Assembly (NCBI GenBank): GCA_002633025.1
Contig: NMRB01001799.1
Coordinates: forward strand, 45,428 to 109,427
Length of the DNA: 64,000 nt
Direction of reading: 5' to 3'
Source of the DNA: Notospermus geniculatus
Taxonomy: Eukaryota; Nemertea; Pilidiophora; Heteronemertea; Lineidae
The notes beneath the pieces were generated by a model, which worked only from the letters and a program-made list of their open reading frames with translations, was not told the DNA's origin and searched no databases. Position numbers and translations under genes: made by a program. Below, piece by piece: positions 59,701-64,000 of the stretch; the stretch's first letter is position 1; each line of letters opens with the position of its first letter.

Positions 59701-60635
59701 TATATTTGAATTTATACAGCTGAATGCAGATAAAAGGCAGCCAAATCACATGAACTATGCAGGGAATACACATAATGATAAAAGTAATAATGTGAAGGTT
59801 TTATAAGAATATTCCTGGAGAATGGTTCACTGTATGAGAGTCTTAAACTGCTTTACATTATTACCAAACAAGTCCCATCCCCTTGACATCAACACTCACC
59901 TGATTCCCTTTCTTGTTCTGGTTCCTGGTAATAAAACAATATCTGGCTGCTTCCGTCTGCCGCCAGGAACCTATCCATCGTTTCAATCTGCGTTCCCTCG
60001 AGAATTGCATCCTCCACTTCTGATTTGTCCACGCCGATTTTATCGGCGACTGTCTGTAGGATGTATGCATGGCGTGAATCGAGATGCGCTCGTTTTGCTT
60101 CACGTTCTTCTTTTAATTTTTGCTGGAAAGAAAGATATAAGAAAGAAAATAATTTTCGGCTGCTGATGTGATTTTCAGAAGATGTGTTGATGTAAAATAA
60201 TGCGTGGTGCATTTGGCTGAAATGATAATCGATTGAGTTAAAATAGCCTGCTTCTGTGTCATAATAAAGAAGGGACGTAACTCGGGACCGACCGGTGTTA
60301 CGTGTGCCAGTGTTTCTGTGTGTCAGTGTGTCCCTTTATTGATTTAAACACAGGCAGATAGGTTGACATGTTTCTCCGTGAGTGCCCTGTTGTCAAGTTG
60401 CAGCTTATTCCGTCAGACAATAGGAAGGGAACACTCACAGATGGGGAACACTGAAAAACATTACACCGAAACTCAGTGATGAGAGACTCCAAGGCGCCAT
60501 GCTGATAACCATTTCTAGAGTTTCAAAGAATTCCATATATTGGGTTTGGCGATCAGGTCTCGAATCAAAATTTTGAAATCTACAGCTTACTTGAAACAGG
60601 TTCAGATCAGCCTTTGAAATCAGCGCTGCGGTCAT
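28202..60635 (-). CDS. DNAH5/DNAH8: Axonemal outer-arm dynein heavy chain, DNAH5/DNAH8 type
   Basis: Microtubule motor heavy chain of the ciliary outer arm. About 51 coding exons per transcript can be joined in frame on the minus strand; exon limits are given in the block entries. The start ATG (60633-60635) is the first Met after an in-frame TAA. The end is [14 protein letters not shown] then TAA. Residue order matches human DNAH5/DNAH8 throughout: tail, linker, AAA2 (GPSGVGKT), AAA3 (GEQGTAKT), AAA4 (GVGGSGKQ), coiled stalk, microtubule-binding tip, AAA5, AAA6, C-terminal domain. Total about 4069 aa against about 4600 in the family. The whole deficit is one block, the late linker and AAA1 nucleotide site. 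Three alternative versions of one exon sit between AAA3 and AAA4, and exons of AAA4/stalk are present twice across a gap (alleles). Confidence 0.93.
29049..29140 (+). repeat. Family-1 SINE, 5' part only
   Basis: CTGTCAGAGTGGTACAGTGG head and GGTTTGATTCCTG B box in a dynein intron; the conserved tail is missing. Confidence 0.6.
31003..31100 (+). repeat. Family-1 SINE, 5' part only
   Basis: GTCGAAGTGGTGCAGTGG head and AGTTCAATCCTC box, truncated before the tail; dynein intron. Confidence 0.55.
31747..32050. mobile_element. piggyBac-like MITE, CCCATTAGGCGCC termini, TTAA target
   Basis: A 304-bp element with perfect inverted ends CCCATTAGGCGCCA and TGGCGCCTAATGGG, flanked by TTAA at 31743-31746 and 32051-32054. 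CCC/GGG ends with TTAA are diagnostic of piggyBac-type mobilisation. It contains an internal (CAA)n run and two copies of a CATATAGCCCAAACCCGCCC motif. Dynein intron between 32085-32275 and 31148-31591. Confidence 0.85.
32849..34880 (-). CDS. DNAH5/DNAH8: Dynein heavy chain: AAA5
   Basis: Exons 34712-34880, 34424-34579 ([20 protein letters not shown]), 33514-33669 ([20 protein letters not shown]), 33151-33333 ([34 protein letters not shown]) and 32849-32953. AAA5 has no catalytic Walker residues in this family. The 33151 exon ends GCT/GTACGT, adding an Ala where vertebrates have Gln. Confidence 0.95.
34244..34390 (-). repeat. Family-1 SINE, antisense
   Basis: Reads on the minus strand from the TCAGAGTGGCGTAGTG head through GGTTCGATCCCC to a CTCTGGTTTCCTCCTGC tail; near full length, beside the dynein exon 34424-34579. 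Confidence 0.75.
34997..35805 (-). CDS. DNAH5/DNAH8: Dynein microtubule-binding tip and descending stalk coil
   Basis: Exons 35590-35805 ([33 protein letters not shown]: microtubule-binding domain), 35321-35458 ([19 protein letters not shown], coil 2) and 34997-35124 ([17 protein letters not shown], base of the stalk). Spacing matches the axonemal family, so the stalk is of normal length. Confidence 0.95.
36169..38561 (-). CDS. DNAH5/DNAH8: Dynein AAA4 and stalk coil 1, allele copy 1
   Basis: Exons 38492-38561, 37893-38146 (Walker A 37955-37978), 37233-37551, 36857-37083 and 36169-36736. Lengths and phases are identical to copy 2, with mostly silent differences. Copy 1 is continuous with the downstream part of the gene (35805 and below). 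The introns contain allele-specific indels; copy 2 carries an extra transposon at 41808-41945. Confidence 0.9.
38956..39292. repeat. Interspersed repeat with 99-bp tandem units at a contig end
   Basis: Diverges from the other allele at 38956 (ATGAACAAGAGGCCCATGGG). From 39111 a 99-bp unit (CATTACCTTTAGTTTGATAC...) repeats at 39210 and runs into the N gap. The other allele (from about 42227) lacks it. The repeat is probably why the assembly broke here. Confidence 0.75.
39293..39541. other. Assembly gap (249 N)
   Basis: Separates two near-identical blocks (36141 to about 38955 and 39542 to about 42226). As at 9110, contig end and contig start overlap as alleles. Confidence 0.99.
39570..41687 (-). 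CDS. DNAH5/DNAH8: Dynein AAA4 and stalk coil 1, allele copy 2
   Basis: Exons 41618-41687, 41259-41512 (AAA4 Walker A GVGGSGKQ at 41321-41344), 40621-40939 ([20 protein letters not shown]), 40245-40471 and 39570-40137 (ascending stalk coil, [20 protein letters not shown]). This copy is directly joined to the upstream part of the gene. It ends 28 bases before the 249-N gap. Its last exon ends in phase 0, whereas the first exon of the other copy needs phase 2, so the two copies cannot be spliced in series without a frameshift; one is an allele. Confidence 0.9.
41808..41945. mobile_element. MITE with exact 5-bp TATTA target duplication, in one allele only
   Basis: A 138-bp element with inverted termini of about 43 bp (left starts GCGAGGTTGAGATCAGGGAC, right ends GATCTCAACCTCCC). 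TATTA lies at 41803-41807 and 41946-41950. The other allele at about 38675-38695 reads AGTACT-TATTA-TTGATATT, the exact empty site with one TATTA. Recent insertion in a dynein intron; superfamily not assigned. Confidence 0.9.
42948..43067 (-). CDS. DNAH5/DNAH8: Alternative exon C (third of three mutually exclusive dynein exons)
   Basis: 120 nt (one codon shorter), phase 2 to phase 2, acceptor TTACGCAG and donor AAG/GTAGAA. Encodes [20 protein letters not shown], then [11 protein letters not shown] and CDFL. About 46% identical to B. The next exon (41618-41687) begins in the matching phase, so any one of A, B or C joins the same neighbours. Confidence 0.85.
43273..43395 (+). repeat. Family-1 SINE, internally shortened
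   Basis: GCTGTCAGAATGGTGAAACG head, GGTTCAATCCC box and GGCACTCTGGTTTCCCCCTGC tail, located just upstream (in transcription order) of alternative dynein exon C. Confidence 0.7.
43906..44028 (-). CDS. DNAH5/DNAH8: Alternative exon B (second of three mutually exclusive dynein exons)
   Basis: 123 nt, phase 2 to phase 2, acceptor TTACAACAG and donor GAG/GTAACG. Encodes [20 protein letters not shown] followed by [11 protein letters not shown] and YFVDFL. Lies 251 bp downstream of version A and 838 bp upstream of version C. It keeps the YFVDFL ending of vertebrate DNAH5. Confidence 0.85.
44280..44402 (-). CDS. DNAH5/DNAH8: Alternative exon A (first of three mutually exclusive dynein exons)
   Basis: 123 nt, phase 2 to phase 2, acceptor CACTTCAG and donor GAG/GTAAAC. 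Encodes [13 protein letters not shown], then RVVMEEFGE and YYVDFL. It corresponds to the DNAH5 segment between AAA3 and AAA4 that ends YFVDFLRDAPEA. It is 16/40 identical to version B, with shared F, D, W, KT, RV, E, GE, Y and VDFL positions. Its charge pattern differs from the other two. Open throughout. Confidence 0.85.
45315..46774 (-). CDS. DNAH5/DNAH8: Dynein heavy chain: AAA3
   Basis: Exons 46497-46774, 46170-46385, 45683-45913 and 45315-45478. AAA3 Walker A GEQGTAKT is at 46593-46616. [17 protein letters not shown] carries the Walker B acidic residues. [19 protein letters not shown] and [13 protein letters not shown] complete the module. The last exon ends in phase 2 (AG of an Arg codon), the phase required by each of the three alternative exons that follow. 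Confidence 0.95.
45970..46140 (-). repeat. tRNA-derived SINE, family 2
   Basis: On the minus strand a TTGGTGTAGTGG head and GGTTCAATTCTGG box lead into a body with GATGAGAT and TGGGGTGATCATGTG. Relatives: 51646-51802, 57010-57170, and fragments near 1083-1150, 37668-37800 and 41060-41170. Confidence 0.6.
46873..47026 (-). repeat. Family-1 SINE, antisense
   Basis: GTCAGAGTGGTGCAGAGG head, GGTTCAATCCCC box and CTCTGGTTTTCTCC tail on the minus strand; dynein intron. Confidence 0.75.
47051..48376 (-). CDS. DNAH5/DNAH8: Dynein heavy chain: AAA2
   Basis: Exons 47450-48376 (309 codons, the longest in the gene) and 47051-47291. Contains the AAA2 Walker A GPSGVGKT (48014-48037), [36 protein letters not shown] (Walker B region), NGDRIPM and [13 protein letters not shown]2 binds nucleotide structurally in axonemal dyneins. 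Confidence 0.95.
48512..48648 (-). CDS. DNAH5/DNAH8: Dynein exon broken at its 5' side: end of AAA1, Walker A/B region missing
   Basis: The exon ends [10 protein letters not shown] at a GTATG donor. Reading upstream, homology to the family continues through [12 protein letters not shown] and MVPDRQ to a Ser codon near 48646-48648, then stops abruptly; in the same frame a TAA lies just beyond. No AG acceptor precedes that point. The only usable acceptor (CGTCAG) would start the exon at 48619 after MVPDRQ, which would leave six conserved codons in an intron. Upstream, 153 bases separate it from the [10 protein letters not shown] linker exon (48802-49042), where family members have about 550-600 residues, including GPAGTGKTETTKD of AAA1. 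Splicing 48802 to 48619 would be in frame but would make a motor without AAA1. Confidence 0.85.
48802..60635 (-). CDS. DNAH5/DNAH8: Dynein heavy chain: N-terminal tail and early linker
   Basis: Exons: 60591-60635, 59900-60122, 59146-59208 (possible cassette), 58171-58334, 57694-57901, 56626-56966, 56280-56501, 55849-56158, 55539-55675, 55136-55364, 54815-54993, 54096-54302, 53825-53978, 53443-53606, 52981-53125, 52373-52627, 51824-52248, 51159-51360, 50490-50944, 49975-50276, 48802-49042. Every junction keeps phase. The tail (DHC_N1 region, which dimerises and binds intermediate chains) includes [34 protein letters not shown] and [11 protein letters not shown]. The linker start includes [32 protein letters not shown] and [10 protein letters not shown]. 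An acidic run ([12 protein letters not shown]) and a Ser/Pro/Lys-rich hinge (exons 52981-53125 and 52373-52627) are lineage-variable in this family. Confidence 0.92.
49068..49205 (+). repeat. Family-1 SINE, head degenerate
   Basis: GGTTGGATCCCTGG box, AAGAGGGTGACTCT body and CCCGGGCACTCTGG tail; dynein intron. Confidence 0.65.
49545..49617 (+). repeat. tRNA-like relic (anticodon-loop CTCTGAAT)
   Basis: Contains an A box (TGGCGCATCGGTAGAGC) and B box (GGTTCGAGCC) and an anticodon-like arm, but the anticodon loop has eight bases and the T stem does not pair. Best read as a tRNA pseudogene or SINE head, not a working tRNA gene. Confidence 0.45.
49750..49811. repeat. Near-perfect 62-nt hairpin
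   Basis: CAGCTGCCCTGCAT...AGAGAGACTTT pairs with AAAGTCTCTCT...ATGCAGGGCAGCTG over about 27 bp with one small mismatch and a loop of about six bases. Located in a dynein intron. It could be a minimal foldback MITE or a microRNA-precursor-like hairpin; nothing in DNA decides. Confidence 0.6.
51646..51802 (-). repeat. tRNA-derived SINE, family 2
   Basis: GGGTTCGATTCTCAGG box on the minus strand with the family-2 body (GAAAGGATCAAGTGATGTGC, GGAGAGACTAGC), next to the dynein exon 51824-52248. Confidence 0.6.
53233..53375 (-). repeat. Family-1 SINE, antisense
   Basis: GGTTTGATCACC box, AGAGGGCAACTCTC body and GTACTCCAGTTTTCT tail on the minus strand; older, more diverged copy in a dynein intron. 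Confidence 0.6.
54338..54708. mobile_element. MITE TACCCGCG...CGCGGGTA
   Basis: A 371-bp element in the dynein intron between 54815-54993 and 54096-54302. The termini TACCCGCG and CGCGGGTA and the sub-terminal TGCGAGCGAT and ATCGCTCGCA are inverted. It begins only 35 bp from the splice acceptor of the next exon. Confidence 0.6.
57010..57170 (-). repeat. tRNA-derived SINE, family 2
   Basis: GGGTGGTGTAGTGCTCGAG head and AGGTTCGACTCCC box on the minus strand, then the shared body; one of the most complete family-2 copies. Confidence 0.65.
58620..59075 (+). repeat. Intronic minisatellite, ~50-bp unit
   Basis: Nine or ten degenerate tandem units containing GGACTTGAGGTACACTGAA and AACAGCTGTAGTTG. 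It lies in the dynein intron between 59146-59208 and 58171-58334. Open frames here are repeat artefacts. Confidence 0.85.
59146..59208 (-). CDS. DNAH5/DNAH8: 63-nt putative cassette exon of the dynein tail
   Basis: Acceptor TTTTCCAG and donor CAA/GTAATA bound a 63-nt open segment lying between two exons that already join in frame (both phase 1). It adds 21 residues ([18 protein letters not shown] core) without changing frame. DNAH5-type tails have a variable insert at this place. Optional or constitutive use cannot be judged from DNA. Confidence 0.5.
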
Positions 60636-61226
60636 TGCGTCAATGTCAAACAAAACTTATCCTAAAACTGTACAATGAGACTCGAGAAATCCATTAAGAA
60701 TGAAACAATCCAAATGTAATTGAACTTGAAAACGGTCACTTTTATCCCGTTCAGTACATCCATTGATGAACCAGGCATGCCTGCCTAGCAAAGGTTTTTA
60801 TACTTCTGTGTTTAATGACAAGCGGAGTGTGAAATGACCTCCGAGGTTTTTGCACAATATACCGATAGGCCTAAACCAGAGGCTAAAATAATCATTATCT
60901 TGATCAATTATTCAATTCCTATATTCAATCATTCGATCAAACAGCATAGGTGAAATCCTACCCTATATTTTCTCTGAAAAGACCGAAGTTTTCACACCTG
61001 TGCAACTTGAGAACGTAAACTGCCTGCGGTTGTTTCTGTGACAAGTTAGGCCTTGTCTTCTAAATATATGCAAATCAAAAATGAGTTGTAGTATACGTTT
61101 GTCAATAGAAGGCCTAGGGGGAGAGGTATCGGTGACTGGGAGCTGGACGCAATGATCCTGGAACCCGCCGACGGCGGCAGCACACGACGAAGGCCTTTAT
61201 GGATCGCTACTGNTTTCAATCACACG

Positions 61227-61240
61227 GTTACCATGACAAC
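61227..61240 (-). promoter_or_regulatory. RFX-type X-box
   Basis: The minus strand reads GTTGTCATGGTAAC, which fits the ciliary X-box consensus RYYNYYATRRNRAC. It sits about 590 bp upstream of the dynein ATG on the same strand. RFX factors drive axonemal genes in animals, so this is a plausible dynein promoter element. Distance to the transcription start is unknown. Confidence 0.55.
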
Positions 61241-63204
61241 ATGATGCTTTGATATTTCCCAGCGGGGAACAAAGATGGAGGCAAATGTTGACAGACCAAT
61301 TATGGTGGTGACATCGATACCACACGAATGAAAATCAATGATTAGAAATGGCGGCAGGACACCGAATTGATACCGTACAAAATTTGTTGCAGTTAGAATA
61401 TTTAATTTAGGGCTGAGCGCCCAATTCAACATTACCTATTATCTCTAGGGATAACATTGAGCAAATGGGCCTTATTGAGGTTCTTCACGTGACATCACAT
61501 TTTCATGACGACACGATGCCGCCATTATTGGTCGTCAAAATGTCAAGCGATCCCATGTCACGGCATGAACACAGCGTCAACACACAGATGCTGACGTCAA
61601 ACTGTTATGACGAGATAGTTTCGACGTCATTTGATGGCCAACATGGCCGAGTCTTTGCCGTCACATGACCATTGTGACGTCAGTGAAGAACCACTACATA
61701 CAGCAGAAGGAAGCCATACACTACAGGAGAATGTTATTACATAAAGGAGCTGGAGGAAAGTCCTGATGAAGTCGGGGGATATGATTTGGTCCCACACCTA
61801 CCAGATTCAGTGTGATATTAACCGGAGCCTGTCGTGATCCATAACTCGGAGTTGACGGTTCCATTTTTCATAAAAAATGACAAATTCCTTTTGTTTATCA
61901 CATTAAAATATAATCAGAATGTTCTTTTGCAAAGATTGTCTCAAGACTCTTTGATCAGGAGTGCATGGCTTATACTGTTACACAGACGGGTTAATCCAGA
62001 ACCCATGTAACTGCTCGACTGTCCGATCAGCTCATTAATTTTATTAGGCCAAGCAAATGACGCACGTGGTTCTCCACCCAAAAAGGATCAGAAATACAGT
62101 CGGACCTTTCTATTAAGGACAACTTTGTGGCAGAGGACACCTTTCTATGAAAGACGGCTTATTCAATGGTGAAGTGCTCATTCTATTCATGTCAAAGTGT
62201 CTCTGTATGCATGGGGTATGCCTCAGTATCCCTCCCCTGGTGGCAGGATCAGGAACCAACGTGATCAGATTGGTGTCCTGTCCTGCGAGTTTGCGATAAC
62301 ATCCTCTGCCTGGGCCCATATCCTGACTGCATGCCCGATGTTGCTACTCTCCAAATGCAGAGTGACACCCTAAAAAACAAACACGAAATTCCCATTGGCC
62401 TTAAAGCATGTACTGCTTGCTCATATTACACTTTATAATTCACTTTCACATTACCCAACAAAATTTATTTCAACATGGCCTAGGCCACAAGGCCAAGATT
62501 TCAACACACAAAAGGCCATTGAAACTTAGAGAGCAATTGTGCTTTTATATTAAAATTCGTGAATGGCCAACAATGTTCGGCAATTATAAATATGAACTTA
62601 TTGTTTTTGGCCAAAATGGCTTTGTTTACAGTAACTATGGCAACTGCTTGTGTTGCTCACTCGGCACTGAAACAGAGTAGTGACATCTAGTGAGAAGAAG
62701 ATAAACTGAAGGTAGTTCTGTGTTGGACTGACTCTATCACTGGAATACTAGTATAGTAGGTGTTGTCAAAACTGTATGGTTGTGGTCTTTGAGATGAAAA
62801 CATGGCCAACCGTATATCTAGTAGTTAAGACCCACAGACGTACCTTACCCATGAGTTCACAATCCTGCCTATTGTGACATTGAAACAGGGGCGGGACTTA
62901 TTCCCAAGATGCAGAATAAAATTATCCTTGAAAACAATGTACTTGAATGAGCAACAGTTTGTGAATCATTCCTGCGACCACAAAAAGCGACAAAACACAC
63001 TCAGACCCACGACACCAAGAGATGTAGGTGAAAGTTAAACACGTACAACACTGTGATGACTGACCGACAATCTCCTCTGATACATGTCGCTAAATTATCC
63101 AAAAGGTGGAGCCACAGTGGAGCAATGTTAAATTCTATTCAGTTGTGCATGGAATTATCATTATATTTCCTGAAAATGAAGGAGATAATCCACAAATTTT
63201 GGCA

Positions 63205-63490
63205 CTGTAATCATTGGAACTGAATCAAAACGAATCCATAAAGCCAGGCGCTGTAATCATTGGAACTGGATCAAAAATGAATCCTTGAAGAAAGCATTGG
63301 AACTGGACTGCACCAAATCTACAAATCAGACACTCTAATCATTGGAACTAGATGAGAAATGAATCATTGAAGAGAGCACTGTAATCATCAGAACTGGATC
63401 AAAGCAAATCCAGAAATCAGACACATTGGAACTTGATCCTCAAAGACGGCACTGTAATCATTGGAACTGGATCAAGGTGAATCCAAAAGT
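63205..63490 (+). repeat. Degenerate tandem repeat, ~45-50 bp unit
   Basis: Six or so units built on CACTGTAATCATTGGAACTGGATCAA and AATCCA/TTGAAGA spacers. Confidence 0.75.
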
Positions 63491-64000
63491 TGCCGAGGGT
63501 ATCTCAAGAAGCAAGCATTGCTGATGAACTGATGCAACCAAGTCAAGAACACAAAGATAACAAATCTCGTCTAAAACTGCCTGTGAAAGCATCGACAGAC
63601 AATGGATGAATCAATCATATTGATCATCAATGTCGCTATATATGTTAATCTCATTTGAAAGTATGGATAATGGATCACCGTGGTAACTGTTTGTCGACAA
63701 AAAAGCCTATCATGATAATTGAACCTCGACGCAATGGTTCCTGGAACCACCGTTAGGTGAAAGCCGTGCGCAGCACAACCAAGGACCATGGCGAACCGCC
63801 TCTGATTTGTTTTTCTATAGTGGACAAGAATTTCGGTTGTCACTAAAATCCCTTAATATAATTCGCCCTGTATATCATCTGCTGATTTCATGACCGGTAC
63901 CAGTAGTGTTATGAGTTTGTTTATGTGCTGTTATAGTATGATTCAGGAGGAGCAATCGGTATAGTGTATAATAATGATTTTAAGTTCGTAGACAAAATCT

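Larger units (their letters stand above)
60636..64000. other. Upstream region of the dynein gene, no coding exon recognised
   Basis: Contains an X-box at 61227-61240, an isolated N at 61213, three CRE-like TGACGTCA-type sites at 61590-61685, two related segments (61145-61215 and 63726-63800) and a degenerate tandem repeat (63205-63490). Open frames are short and unlike known families. Confidence 0.5.

Noticed and set aside
60636-60653. Dynein start at 60653
   Set aside because: That codon is TTG; the first ATG after the in-frame TAA is at 60633-60635.
58540-63500. CRISPR-like array from spaced repeats
   Set aside because: Eukaryotic context; units are degenerate tandem repeats without distinct spacers.

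Overview
This is animal nuclear DNA: short exons with GT-AG introns, introns full of miniature transposons and tRNA-derived SINEs, and CpG-containing promoter regions. The gene set (alanine aminotransferase, the invertebrate chromatin protein MEP-1, an axonemal outer-arm dynein heavy chain) and the repeat vocabulary point to a marine invertebrate, probably a lophotrochozoan. The species assignment is inference only.

Layout. (1) 2611-13642, minus: one alanine aminotransferase gene (GPT/GPT2 type, 13 coding exons, 507 aa when spliced). The first exon supplies ATG TCA G and completes a mitochondrial-type presequence. Five of its exons appear twice (5290-6823 and 9111-10680). The two copies meet at a single N and look like the two alleles of a heterozygous individual left as a dovetail overlap between contigs. 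(2) 14-19 kb: intergenic/promoter DNA with a 74-N gap, candidate promoter motifs and several MITEs. (3) 19126-24329, plus: MEP-1-like zinc-finger protein (1458 aa, one coding exon, one upstream 5' UTR exon). (4) 24.3-28.2 kb: convergent 3' region with two large foldbacks and a TTAA-flanked MITE. (5) 28202-60635, minus: a DNAH5/DNAH8-type dynein heavy chain, reconstructed exon by exon (about 51 exons per transcript, about 4069 aa). (6) 60.6-64 kb: its upstream region with an RFX X-box.

Main discoveries. First, the dynein gene has three tandem, homologous, phase-matched versions of one exon (44280-44402, 43906-44028, 42948-43067) between AAA3 and AAA4. All are intact with good splice sites and only about 40-46% identical, which is the signature of mutually exclusive exons. 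I know of no description of this in dynein heavy chains. Second, the same gene lacks everything from the late linker through the AAA1 Walker A/B motor site: roughly 550-600 residues are missing within about 150 bp of ungapped sequence near 48.65-48.80 kb. This is either a cryptic assembly deletion or a real loss of the main ATPase site. Third, the two allele overlaps (ALT and dynein AAA4/stalk) act as a natural comparison of haplotypes and expose transposon insertions present in one allele and absent from the other, one with an exact 5-bp TATTA target duplication and a matching empty site.
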